Assembly: GCA_039029935.1 (NCBI GenBank)
Contig: JBCCFC010000184.1
Span: 1-14,558 of the forward strand
Length of the DNA stretch: 14,558 nucleotides
Direction: 5' to 3'
Origin: G039029935 sp039029935
GTDB lineage: Bacteria; Chloroflexota; Anaerolineae; Caldilineales; Caldilineaceae
Below are positions 1 to 7,505 of the stretch, piece after piece (position 1 is the stretch's first letter; each line of letters starts with the position of its first letter). Below the pieces are notes generated by a model. It was not told the origin of the DNA, searched no databases, and worked only from the letters and a program-made list of their open reading frames with translations. A program made the position numbers and the translations under genes.

Positions 1-76
1 CTCAAATTAGAAACTTGAGGCCATTCTTCACGCTATTGGACCAATCTAGTGGTCTTAAAATTCACGTCTCTGTGAT

Positions 77-571
77 TTAGTAGTTTCCGTGTTTGACGGC
101 TCGACGCAGTTCTCGGTCGGAATCGCGTTTTGCGATAGTGGACCGCTTATCATGGGTCTGTTTACCACGTGCCAATCCGATATCGATTTTGGCAAGCCCC
201 TTTTCGTTGATATACATGCGCAACGGCACAATCGTCCAACTGCGCTGTGTCACTTTGCCGTGAAGCTGGTTGATCTCACGCCGATTGAGCAGTAGCTTGC
301 GTGGACGAACTTCCTCGTGATTGTTGCGATTGCCATATTCATAGTGCGCAATATGCACATTCATCAGTACCGCTTGACCGTCACGAATCATCACAAAGCC
401 ATCGGTCATGTTGACCTTGCCCGCACGAATCGACTTGATCTCTGTGCCTGTCAGCACCAACCCCGCCTCGTAATTTTCCTCGATGAAGTACTCATGTCGG
501 GCCTTACGATTGGTGGCAATCGTTCGTGGTCCTGTAGGCGGAGCAACCTGTTTATTTTTTTTCTTCGCCAT
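77..571 (-). CDS. smpB: SsrA-binding protein SmpB
   Basis: SmpB binds tmRNA and delivers it to stalled ribosomes for trans-translation in the cytoplasm. The 164-residue product matches the family's usual length of about 150-165. It shows the conserved N-terminal block NRKARHEYFIEENYEAGLVL (residues 21-40), TGTEIKSIRAGKVN (41-54), the HIAHYEYGNRNNHEE segment (73-87) and the RKLLLNRREI block. It ends in a basic tail (about 135-160, GKQTHDKRSTIAKRD) that in the family enters the mRNA channel. The reading frame stays open to 625, but I place the start at 571: this ATG has a GAGGGGG Shine-Dalgarno 6 nt upstream and begins the typical MAKKK, while the upstream extension is translated partly from intergenic repeat sequence. 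It is last in the minus-strand series, after the S41 protease gene. No tmRNA gene (ssrA) is visible in the window. Confidence 0.97.
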   Translation of the reverse strand: MAKKKNKQVAPPTGPRTIATNRKARHEYFIEENYEAGLVLTGTEIKSIRAGKVNMTDGFVMIRDGQAVLMNVHIAHYEYGNRNNHEEVRPRKLLLNRREINQLHGKVTQRSWTIVPLRMYINEKGLAKIDIGLARGKQTHDKRSTIAKRDSDRELRRAVKHGNY

Positions 572-577
572 CTCAAT

Positions 578-584
578 CCCCCTC
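578..584 (-). promoter_or_regulatory. Ribosome binding site of smpB
   Basis: The minus strand reads GAGGGGG six nt before the ATG at 571. This decides the smpB start against the in-frame ATG at 625, which has no comparable purine-rich leader. Confidence 0.75.
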
Positions 585-593
585 GTTGGTATG

Positions 594-609
594 TCAGTGG
601 TCGGTAATC
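594..609. repeat. Short remnant of the 8/7-mer intergenic repeat family
   Basis: The plus strand reads TCAGTGGTCGGTAATC, one truncated run of the words (TGGTCGG, TAATC) that build the large arrays elsewhere in the window. It starts 22 nt upstream of the smpB start, similar to the spacing of the long arrays. It has no opposing arm, so it is either a decayed array or a chance resemblance. Confidence 0.5.
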
Positions 610-678
610 CTTGAGTCAGTTCCACTATACAGACCGGATTATTCTCTGTACGCTCTGCATTCTCTGTGGTTAGAACCC

Positions 679-2094
679 CTATTGCGCCAACTGCTCAATC
701 AAATGCTCAACCGCCGCGTCAAGCTGTGGATCATCGCCCGCCTCACGCTCTTCTTCGCTGAGTTCAATCAAAATGTCGGGTTCCAAACCCGTTTTGTCAA
801 TCGAGCGGTCTTCAGGTGTGTACCAACGGGCGATGGTCACACGCATGATGCTACCGTCACTCAGTCGGTGTGGCAACTGTACACTGCCTTTGCCAAAGGT
901 CGTTGTGCCCATTAACGGCGCACGGTTGGCATCTTGGATTGCTCCCGCAACAATTTCGCTGGCACTGGCACTCCCCCCGTTGACCAATACAACCATTGGC
1001 AGGTCCCCATCAACCGCGTTGCCTTCGGTTTCATATTCGCGTAGACGACCATCGCTAAAGCGTTCCAGAAGCACAACCTGATTCTCTAAGAAAACGCTAG
1101 CAACCTTAACGGCTTCACGCAATAACCCACCCGTATTGCCACGCAAATCAAAAATCAACGCCTTGGAGCCACTGTCAACTGCTTCTTCAATCGCCTCTTT
1201 GACCAGTGTGCCAGCATTCTCGTTGAACGAGTTGAGCCGTACATAGCCAATTTCTTGGTTATCCCCCAATGTCTCTGTTGCAATCGTGGGAATCTCAATG
1301 CGATCACGTACAACTTCGACATCAAAGGGGCCATCCTCGCCTTCGCGGAAAATGGTCAGCACAACTGTGCTTCCCTTTTCACCACGTATCAGCATCACGG
1401 CATCCGTAATGTTACTGCCAGCCAAACTCTCTCCATCAACGGCAAGAATCAGATCATCACGTCGCAGCCCTGCCGTCCACGCTGGTTGATTTTCAAATGG
1501 TTCGGTGATGCGCACTGCATCTGCCAAGTCATCCCACGCAACCCGTGCGCCAATCCCCTCAAAACTGCCCTGAATATTGGTACTAAAAAACTCCGCTTCT
1601 TCTGGTGTCATGAAGGAGGTGTTTGGGTCTTCTAGTTGATTGAGGACCCCCCGAATTGCACCATAGGTTGCTTCGTTATTCTCAGGCAATTCACCAAAAA
1701 AATCGCCGTAAAGCAAGTCCATTGCTTCCCAAAATACGCCGAAATCAGATTGCAATTCACCCCCCGCGCCATCTGATGATACACCAGCCAATATCCCGCC
1801 TACACCAATTGACGCTGATGAAGGGCCTGTGAGACGAGCCGCACCAAATCCAAGCCCAAGACCGATCAGAAAAGTAGATACCAGCAGAAACGCAACCACA
1901 CACCCTAGCAGCAATGGCTGCTGCATGATGCCCTGCAAGCGACTGGGTGCCATGCCTTCATTGGGAATCGCCGATAGCTGTTGGGTATAGAAGGACTGCT
2001 GACGCCCCTCATTTACCCTATTTTGATTTACAGTGTTTTGGTTTTCTGGCTGTTGTTCCTGTGATGGTGGTTGCTCTGATGAAAAATTTTGCAT
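679..2094 (-). CDS. S41 family C-terminal processing peptidase (first copy)
   Basis: A membrane-anchored serine protease that, by family, degrades or trims proteins from exposed C-termini outside the cytoplasm. The 471-residue product has a Gln/Asn-rich cytoplasmic N-terminus (1-58), one membrane segment (about 61-85, LLLGCVVAFLLVSTFLIG), a PDZ domain (about 173-253, with SFEGIGARV) and the S41 domain (about 285-450). The Ser-Lys dyad is intact: Ser377 in GGSASASEIVAGA and Lys402 in TFGKGSVQ, 25 residues apart as in E. coli Tsp. The domain order is that of CtpA/CtpB. It lies 74 nt after a second S41 gene on the same strand and before smpB. The start ATG at 2094 has only a weak purine-rich leader. 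The family call is very secure; the substrate is unknown. Confidence 0.95.
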   Translation of the reverse strand: MQNFSSEQPPSQEQQPENQNTVNQNRVNEGRQQSFYTQQLSAIPNEGMAPSRLQGIMQQPLLLGCVVAFLLVSTFLIGLGLGFGAARLTGPSSASIGVGGILAGVSSDGAGGELQSDFGVFWEAMDLLYGDFFGELPENNEATYGAIRGVLNQLEDPNTSFMTPEEAEFFSTNIQGSFEGIGARVAWDDLADAVRITEPFENQPAWTAGLRRDDLILAVDGESLAGSNITDAVMLIRGEKGSTVVLTIFREGEDGPFDVEVVRDRIEIPTIATETLGDNQEIGYVRLNSFNENAGTLVKEAIEEAVDSGSKALIFDLRGNTGGLLREAVKVASVFLENQVVLLERFSDGRLREYETEGNAVDGDLPMVVLVNGGSASASEIVAGAIQDANRAPLMGTTTFGKGSVQLPHRLSDGSIMRVTIARWYTPEDRSIDKTGLEPDILIELSEEEREAGDDPQLDAAVEHLIEQLAQ

Positions 2095-2168
2095 ACGTTT
2101 ACTATTTACACTTTCTTTCTCTATTATGATAATCCAGCAGACATCTTCCTATGCCTGAACTCATTTTA

Positions 2169-3689
2169 TCACTCTGTGCTGAGTAGGGTCACAATGGCAT
2201 GAGGTATTGGGTCCATACCTGGCTCAAGCACGACATCTGGTGTCAACCCTTGTTGGTTAATCTGTTTATATTCTGGTGTAAACCAGTGTGCAGTGGTCAC
2301 GTGCAAGCTGCTTTGATCCGACAGTTCATGGATATACTGTACGCTGCCTTTCCCAAAGGTCTTCTCACCAACCAAAATCGCACGTTGATGATCTTGTAAC
2401 GAGCCAGCCACGATTTCACTGGCACTCGCTGTCCCCCCATCGACCACCAACACCAGCGGATAGGGAGCTATCATGCCATCCTCGGTTGCCTCCAGCGTTC
2501 GATCTGAGCCATCGGCATACTCTTCAATCAAGACCACACCCGTTTCAAGCCACATATCGGTCATTTCCACAGCGACATTGACGATGCCACCAGGATTACC
2601 GCGTAAATCCCAGATAAATCGATTGGCACCTGCTGCCGTTAACTCATCAATGGCGTCACGCATTTCTGCTGGGCTACGTTCGCTAAAAATTGTGTGTTTC
2701 ATGTAACCAATGCGGATATTACTACTAGGATACTCAATCCCTACGAGATCCACTGCATTCTCACCTACACTGTTTGTCTGCATTTCCTCAATTAACGCAT
2801 TCACGGCGTCCTGATGCTCACCAGAGGTGTCATCGACATTAAACATGCGCCATTCAAGGCTGGGTGTTTGGATGACGGCACGCGTGACGCTAAAGGACAG
2901 TTGTGTTGTGATTGATTGTGTTGTGATTGATTGTGTCGTGATTGCTTGGCTGTTTTGCACTTCTGTCGCATCATGTTCATCTTGTTCAATGCGCTGGACA
3001 GTCAATTCAACCTGTGTGTCGATAGGACCACGAATAAGCGCAACCACATCATTAATCGGGATACCAATCGAAATGGGTTGGCTATCCACACCGATGAGTA
3101 AATCACCTGCCTCAATGCCTGCTACATCCGCAGGTTGATCCGGCATAGGGCGTAGGGTATAGCCAGTTTGGGTGGTTTCAATATAGGCGCCAACGCCACC
3201 AAAACTGCCCCGTAGCTGATCCCGCTCAATTTCGCGTGGCTGTGGCTCAACAAAGACCGTATAGGGGTCTTCGTAGGTTGCCACCATTGCTTTAACTGCG
3301 GCGTAGACTTGTGTCTGTTGGTCCGGCTGTGTGCCATAAAAATCGCGGTCTAGGAGAAATTCGACCTCGCGGTATAGCTGCAAACTGTCGACCACCTCAG
3401 ATTCCTTTAAGGATTCGTGGTCAACGTTGTCCGCAAGCGGCGGAGCGGCATTGTCACTGTTTGGTGGATTGTCGATGTTGTGATTCTGGAGACTGGCATT
3501 TGACTGTATTGTTCGATGCTCGGTTTGATTGGCTGAAAAGTCAGCAGGAAAAATCGGAATGCGATGAATCAGTGGATAGCAAAAATAACCAACCACAAAT
3601 GTTGCTAATGGCAGAAGTATAAACCCCAAGAAAAAGAGGGCGGGTGAAAACAGTCGAGAGCCATTAGACCGCTGTGGTTGTTCATACAT
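2169..3689 (-). CDS. S41 family C-terminal processing peptidase (second copy)
   Basis: The 506-residue protein has the same plan as the adjacent S41 gene: membrane anchor (about 15-40, LFFLGFILLPLATFVVGYF after a short basic-polar N-terminus), a low-complexity Asn/Gln-rich linker (about 50-95), PDZ domain (about 161-235, SFGGVGAYI) and S41 catalytic domain (about 285-500). Both catalytic residues are present: Ser422 in GGTASASEIVAGS and Lys447 in TFGKGSVQ. The copies share the catalytic block closely but differ in the linker and PDZ, so they are diverged paralogues rather than a recent duplication. Between PDZ and protease it carries an in-frame threefold 15-bp repeat (residues about 249-263). 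A long repeat hairpin separates it from the membrane-protein gene upstream. Its leader has only a weak AAGG about 9 nt before the ATG. Confidence 0.94.
   Translation of the reverse strand: MYEQPQRSNGSRLFSPALFFLGFILLPLATFVVGYFCYPLIHRIPIFPADFSANQTEHRTIQSNASLQNHNIDNPPNSDNAAPPLADNVDHESLKESEVVDSLQLYREVEFLLDRDFYGTQPDQQTQVYAAVKAMVATYEDPYTVFVEPQPREIERDQLRGSFGGVGAYIETTQTGYTLRPMPDQPADVAGIEAGDLLIGVDSQPISIGIPINDVVALIRGPIDTQVELTVQRIEQDEHDATEVQNSQAITTQSITTQSITTQLSFSVTRAVIQTPSLEWRMFNVDDTSGEHQDAVNALIEEMQTNSVGENAVDLVGIEYPSSNIRIGYMKHTIFSERSPAEMRDAIDELTAAGANRFIWDLRGNPGGIVNVAVEMTDMWLETGVVLIEEYADGSDRTLEATEDGMIAPYPLVLVVDGGTASASEIVAGSLQDHQRAILVGEKTFGKGSVQYIHELSDQSSLHVTTAHWFTPEYKQINQQGLTPDVVLEPGMDPIPHAIVTLLSTE
2901..2945 (-). 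repeat. In-frame 15-bp tandem repeat, three copies, inside the second S41 gene
   Basis: The plus strand shows TTGTGTTGTGATTGA at 2901-2915, an identical copy at 2916-2930, and a copy with two changes at 2931-2945. Read on the coding strand this gives three [A/S]ITTQ pentapeptides. The unit is a multiple of three, so copy-number change would keep the frame. Confidence 0.9.
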
Positions 3690-3711
3690 AGTTGTTGACC
3701 TTATCTTACTT

Positions 3712-3839
3712 GGTAATCAGTGGGTCGGTGGGTCGGTGGGTCAGTAGCGTCGGTAGGTCAGTGAGATTAGACTGAATACTAAATACTGAATACCGATTAC
3801 CGACCTACCGACCTACCGACCTACCGACCCACCGACCCA
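3712..3839. repeat. Intergenic 8/7-mer inverted repeat array (array A), abutting a stop codon
   Basis: Left arm words are TGGGTCGG (3721-3728), TGGGTCGG (3729-3736), TGGGTCAG, TAGCGTCGG and TAGGTCAG (to 3761). The centre is 7-mers (CTAAATA, CTGAATA). Right arm words are CCGATTA (3793), CCGACCTA three times (3800-3823) and CCGACCCA twice (3824-3839). The outer 16 nt of the two arms are exactly complementary, and the inner part pairs with a few mismatches, giving a stem of about 40 bp. The right end touches the stop codon (3840-3842) of the 518-residue protein with no gap. The left end is about 22-31 nt from the start of the next gene. Such a structure in the minus-strand transcript could act in 3'-end stabilisation or attenuation; that role is inference. 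Confidence 0.93.
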
Positions 3840-5396
3840 CTACCCCTGCGCCTGTTCTGGGGCCGCCCCCACGTTGGCTGCACCCGACACACTCCAATTC
3901 TGGATCATGTCCGTCACCGCAACACGTGTTGCTTCGGAGCCAAACCCCCAACCGATTAGACCAAAATAATCACCCCAGATGTTCTGACCAAAGATGGCGT
4001 TATCGACATAGAGTTCGTTAAATCCTGCACCCGCCAAAAGCAAAATCGACACGACATAACTTGCGCCTGTAAAGATACGGAGTCGCCACTGTGCCATGTT
4101 AGAACTGACACCTTCCTCAAAGCTCTGAATATTTGGCGGTGCATCAAAAAATTCTCGAATGCTTGAAACAAGCCCGCGTGTGCCGCCTTGCGGAATCGCA
4201 CTCGGTCCAGGCCCCGGGCCAGTATGAATTTCGGGCGTCCCCTGTTCAAGATTTAATGTCTCAATTTGGGCAATTGCCCCTTTGATGTCGCTCTGCAACG
4301 CTGTAAACTTTGTCTCAAATTCAGAGTCTTTGGTGGGCGAGAGATTGTCGATTTCATCAGCCCATTGATTAGACTTAAATTGCCAATCTCGACTATTCTG
4401 GAAACTCAATCCCTTAATATGAACGTTGAGATCTTCCCAATCATCCGAGATTTCATAATACTGGTTGACGCGGTTGGCAACCATGTCAAGGCTGTCCCGT
4501 AAAGCAGCGGCATTGACATATTCAGGCGCACGTTGCGCCATATCAGATAGACTATTTTTTAGCTCACGGACATATTTGACATCTTGATTCAGATTGTTAT
4601 CGTCATTGACTCTTTCAAGCGTTTTGATCTGATATTCGAGTTGGAGCAGCCAATTATCACGCTCCTTACGCCATTTATCAAAGATACCTTCTGCCTTCAC
4701 CAATGAGCTTTTGGCGATTTCCCAATCTTCGGAGCGGAACGAGGTCTGGACATCAATAATACTGGAATCAAGACGTTGACGGAAGGGGCCACCCAACCCA
4801 TCGCTGGCAAGCGCATTGTCGGCATCCACACGCGTGGTAAGTTGACCGATGCGGACCAAGATTTCGTCACGCTGGCGTCCCCGAACACGATAGCCGGAAA
4901 TGCCCATACCCAAGGCAACCCCCAACAGTAGCAAAATCAAGGGCAGCGGCCAAGGTTCTTTGACCGTAACTGTGATTGGCAAAAATTGTTCGCTGCCAGC
5001 ATAGTGAATCAAAATTTCGCCAATAAACTTGCCATTCTCCACGCCGCGTAGATCAAATCTGATGGGAATGGTCACACGGTTTTCTTCACCCTCTTCCACA
5101 TTCGCAATCGCCTGAATTTTGCTTGCAGGGAAAATGGCTAAATCATCGGTGCGCACCAAGTCCAATGGAATAATATCCAAATCCTCAGTCACATTTTGCG
5201 AACGGATGAGTAGCGTCCGTTCAATGATGTCACCCTTTGTACCCGACAGGTTAAATTGGGATGGGGTTAAGACGGTGACACCAACCAACGCATCATCCGA
5301 GTATTGAGCCATTGTGGACGTGCTTGTTCCTGAAACGACAAGCACATTCATAACAATGATGCACACGCAAAGATATCCAATCCGACGTAATTTCAT
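3840..5396 (-). CDS. Secreted/membrane protein of unknown family: signal peptide, beta ectodomain, helical cytoplasmic region
   Basis: I do not recognise a named family. The 518-residue product starts with a signal peptide (about 1-30, basic MKLRR then a hydrophobic stretch ending near TSTMAQ). An extracytoplasmic beta-rich domain follows (about 38-146) that resembles the Ig-like NEW3-type domains which sit before a membrane helix. Then come a membrane segment (about 150-168, LPLILLLLGVALGMGISG) followed by basic residues, a long charged, mainly helical region (about 175-385), a Gly/Pro linker (about 391-404) and a C-terminal hydrophobic pair (about 441-458 and 473-486) with GWGFGSEATRVAV. 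The start ATG has GAGGAG 7 nt upstream. It is divergent from the plus-strand ATPase gene and upstream of two S41 proteases on its own strand, so it may work in the same envelope compartment. The stop codon directly abuts a repeat array. Confidence 0.85.
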   Translation of the reverse strand: MKLRRIGYLCVCIIVMNVLVVSGTSTSTMAQYSDDALVGVTVLTPSQFNLSGTKGDIIERTLLIRSQNVTEDLDIIPLDLVRTDDLAIFPASKIQAIANVEEGEENRVTIPIRFDLRGVENGKFIGEILIHYAGSEQFLPITVTVKEPWPLPLILLLLGVALGMGISGYRVRGRQRDEILVRIGQLTTRVDADNALASDGLGGPFRQRLDSSIIDVQTSFRSEDWEIAKSSLVKAEGIFDKWRKERDNWLLQLEYQIKTLERVNDDNNLNQDVKYVRELKNSLSDMAQRAPEYVNAAALRDSLDMVANRVNQYYEISDDWEDLNVHIKGLSFQNSRDWQFKSNQWADEIDNLSPTKDSEFETKFTALQSDIKGAIAQIETLNLEQGTPEIHTGPGPGPSAIPQGGTRGLVSSIREFFDAPPNIQSFEEGVSSNMAQWRLRIFTGASYVVSILLLAGAGFNELYVDNAIFGQNIWGDYFGLIGWGFGSEATRVAVTDMIQNWSVSGAANVGAAPEQAQG

Positions 5397-5462
5397 TCCT
5401 TGACTCCTCGTTTATGATAGCCTGATAGACTCCGTTTGAATCAGTTCGATTAATTGTTCAAT

Positions 5463-5491
5463 ATGATACTAAATAAACTGTGATAGAGCAA
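5463..5491 (-). promoter_or_regulatory. Candidate promoter for the 518-residue membrane protein gene
   Basis: On the minus strand, TTGCTC (5491-5486) and TATCAT (5468-5463) are separated by 17 nt, close to the sigma-70 consensus. They lie about 65 nt upstream of the start at 5396, in the divergent spacer. Identified by eye only; similar matches occur by chance in AT-rich DNA. Confidence 0.35.
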
Positions 5492-5522
5492 AAGCAAAGT
5501 GGAGGCGGGTAGCTGGAAAGCA

Positions 5523-5548
5523 TTACACCTACTGCGTGTAACTTTTTT
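5523..5548. promoter_or_regulatory. Inverted repeat followed by T-run in the divergent spacer
   Basis: TTACAC (5523-5528) and GTGTAA (5536-5541) flank a 7-nt centre and are followed by six T residues (5543-5548). The form suits either an operator for a dimeric regulator or a weak terminator reading rightward. Its position between two divergent genes, 27 nt upstream of the candidate plus-strand promoter, makes an operator more sensible. The stem is short, so chance cannot be excluded. Confidence 0.3.
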
Positions 5549-5574
5549 ACGCGATCTGCTGCCTACATCACCAT

Positions 5575-5603
5575 TTGCCCACCTACCCAACTTCATCTAT
5601 ACT
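5575..5603 (+). promoter_or_regulatory. Candidate promoter for the AAA ATPase gene
   Basis: TTGCCC (5575-5580) and TATACT (5598-5603) are separated by 17 nt, about 70 nt upstream of the ATG at 5674. It is the best sigma-70-like pair seen on the plus strand of this spacer; found by eye. Confidence 0.35.
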
Positions 5604-5659
5604 ATACGCACATTATTTCTATTCATTTGCAAATCCCAAATAACCCTTCACGGATGAGC

Positions 5660-5665
5660 AGGAGG
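5660..5665 (+). promoter_or_regulatory. Ribosome binding site of the AAA ATPase gene
   Basis: A perfect AGGAGG lies 8 nt before the ATG at 5674 and fixes that start. Confidence 0.85.
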
Positions 5666-5673
5666 CAACAAAC

Positions 5674-7470
5674 ATGAGTAACTGGAAGAATTGGGACGGC
5701 CCACTAGATGAAACAGGGGCGGAGTGGTTTGTCAACCGCTCTTTTGAACTAGAATGGTTATGGACTTGGGCGTCCGAAGTGCCTAAATCATTTCGCAGCC
5801 AAGCATTGGTCGGGTTACGACGGACTGGCAAAACGGCGATTCTACATAAGATATTTAATCGGCTTTATCATGAGCAGGAAAAAGTGACTCCTATTTATGT
5901 CACTTTCGGCGATTACATTCGGCAAACCGAGAAAAAAATAGATGCATATGCATTTGCGACTGAGTTTTTTGAAGGCTACTGGCGCAGTTATCTCTCTTTT
6001 AAGTATCGCCAACCAGAGTTACATGAGACAAAGATGGACCTTGATGATCTGCGCTTATTTATTAAGGATGTGTCAGACGAACTTGCTGTTTACTGGTTGG
6101 AGCGATTTGACCGTAAGCGCGATAGTCAAAATCAATGGTCCGATGGTAGAAGTCTTGCACAAACGGTTATTGTAATGCCGAATGCCATTGCGAGGCAGCA
6201 TAATCGTCCGACAGTGGTCATGATTGATGAATTCCAGGCCCTGACCAATGTATTAGACCCAGACACAGGTCTCTATTATGATATCACCAACTTTTTTCAG
6301 CGGGCATCGGAAGCACGGAAAGCACCGCTGATTGTTTCTGGTTCATCGATTTCGATGATGGTTAATGAGGCATTGGTCGGTGCGCTTTCAGGGCGTTTTC
6401 AATCGACACATCTGGAACCGTTGGCAGAAGACTATGCAACAGATATGATGACCCGTCTTGCTGATATATATAATGTTCAGTTGACCGAATCGCTGGCCTT
6501 AGAGATTTGGGAGGCAACCAAGGGGTATCCATATAGCATTGAATGTATCCTACGCGATCCGCGCTTCTCAGCACCAAATGTAGTGAGTGAAAATTGGTTG
6601 GAGACATTTTTTGTCGAAACATTGACGAGTAACACAAGTCAACTTCGTGAGCATTATCATGAGGAATTTGGTAAATATGTGAGCCATCTAAACCGCTTTA
6701 CACGTAACATACTATATTGGATGATCAAGAACCCAGAAAAAGATATTTTTGCCGATACGATTGCGGATGAGTTAAATATACAGGAGACGGATGTCCGCCA
6801 ATCTCTGGACCAACTCCAAAAAGGGGATGTCATCAGGTTAACGCCTTCTTTTAATTACACAGGCCCTGATGACCCGATGCTACAACGGTATATCGAATAC
6901 CATCATAAACGTGAAGTTGAAAAGTTATCACCCGAAGCTGCCCTAGATGATCTGCGCAAAGAGATTAATCGCGTTCAAGGGAAGGCGAATCTTCGTGTCG
7001 GGCATCTAGCAGAAGTGATTGTGGGTGGTGTCATGGATCGGCTTGATAGCCGTAAGGTAGATGGGAAAACTTACTTTGGCGTTGAAGAGACGATTGTGTT
7101 GCCTAAAATGAAACAGATTGACAGACGAGAAGGCGTTATCAAAAAAGGGGAACAAAATGAAATTGATGTGATTGGTGAGTATGCTATCCTCAATAATCAG
7201 GGAGAAGGCCCCAAAACGGGTGCTTGGTTTGTGTCTGTTCGTTATCGGAATGAAAAAATGGGTGTGGGCGCGGTCAAGGAGTTTATCAAGAATGTGACCG
7301 CGACACAAGATGAAAAGCAGTATGAAGCGGTGACACGATGGTATTTTAGCAAGCAAGGATTTACCCATGATGCTATCAAATTATTACAATTGGAAAACAT
7401 CTATTATAGCGATGTAAAGCAATTTAATGAATTGGCGAACCTGTTTGGCTTTTTGGGTTTGCGGTTTTAA
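5674..7470 (+). CDS. AAA/STAND-like ATP-binding protein with a nuclease-like C-terminal domain
   Basis: The 598-residue protein has a Walker A (GLRRTGKT, residues 47-54), a Walker B (VVMIDE, 181-186, followed by FQAL) and a sensor-like strand LIVSGSS (219-225). This resembles the ATPase_2 (archaeal-type ATPase) branch of the AAA/STAND superfamily. A winged-helix-like region follows (about 340-395). The C-terminus (about 440-598) looks like the PD-(D/E)XK-type fold often found after such ATPases: HLAEVIVG with Glu446, NEIDVIGEYA with Asp498, then the strand WFVSVRYRN (518-526). In active members that strand carries (E/V)xK; here Ser and Arg sit in the equivalent places, so activity may be lost. 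The role is unknown; relatives are seen in mobile or defence-related settings, which is only suggestive. It is the sole plus-strand gene, looks more AT-rich than gyrA, and lacks the repeat arrays beside it, which is compatible with separate acquisition. Confidence 0.85.
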   Translation: MSNWKNWDGPLDETGAEWFVNRSFELEWLWTWASEVPKSFRSQALVGLRRTGKTAILHKIFNRLYHEQEKVTPIYVTFGDYIRQTEKKIDAYAFATEFFEGYWRSYLSFKYRQPELHETKMDLDDLRLFIKDVSDELAVYWLERFDRKRDSQNQWSDGRSLAQTVIVMPNAIARQHNRPTVVMIDEFQALTNVLDPDTGLYYDITNFFQRASEARKAPLIVSGSSISMMVNEALVGALSGRFQSTHLEPLAEDYATDMMTRLADIYNVQLTESLALEIWEATKGYPYSIECILRDPRFSAPNVVSENWLETFFVETLTSNTSQLREHYHEEFGKYVSHLNRFTRNILYWMIKNPEKDIFADTIADELNIQETDVRQSLDQLQKGDVIRLTPSFNYTGPDDPMLQRYIEYHHKREVEKLSPEAALDDLRKEINRVQGKANLRVGHLAEVIVGGVMDRLDSRKVDGKTYFGVEETIVLPKMKQIDRREGVIKKGEQNEIDVIGEYAILNNQGEGPKTGAWFVSVRYRNEKMGVGAVKEFIKNVTATQDEKQYEAVTRWYFSKQGFTHDAIKLLQLENIYYSDVKQFNELANLFGFLGLRF

Positions 7471-7505
7471 ACCGACACCAACGAGCAATATCAACCGTCC
7501 GGTTT
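7462..7505. terminator. Possible bidirectional stem-loop between convergent genes
   Basis: CGGTTTTAAACCG (7462-7474) is a palindrome spanning the ATPase stop codon. AAACCG (7469-7474) can also pair with CGGTTT (7500-7505), which overlaps the stop of the opposite MBL gene. The 33-nt gap between two convergent stops is where a shared terminator is expected. There is no strong T-run, so this is weak. Confidence 0.3.

Noticed and set aside
1..76. Terminator or tmRNA fragment downstream of smpB
   Set aside because: Only a 5-bp stem (GACCA/TGGTC near 39-54) is present, without a T-run on the minus strand, and no tRNA-like or tag-reading-frame sequence is recognisable.
572..625. An 18-codon N-terminal extension of SmpB
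   Set aside because: It has no ribosome binding site, overlaps repeat remnant sequence, and the internal ATG at 571 has GAGGGGG and the typical MAKKK start.
3712..3839. CRISPR array
   Set aside because: Units are 7-8 bp, contiguous and arranged as inverted arms, with no unique spacers of constant length and no cas genes nearby.
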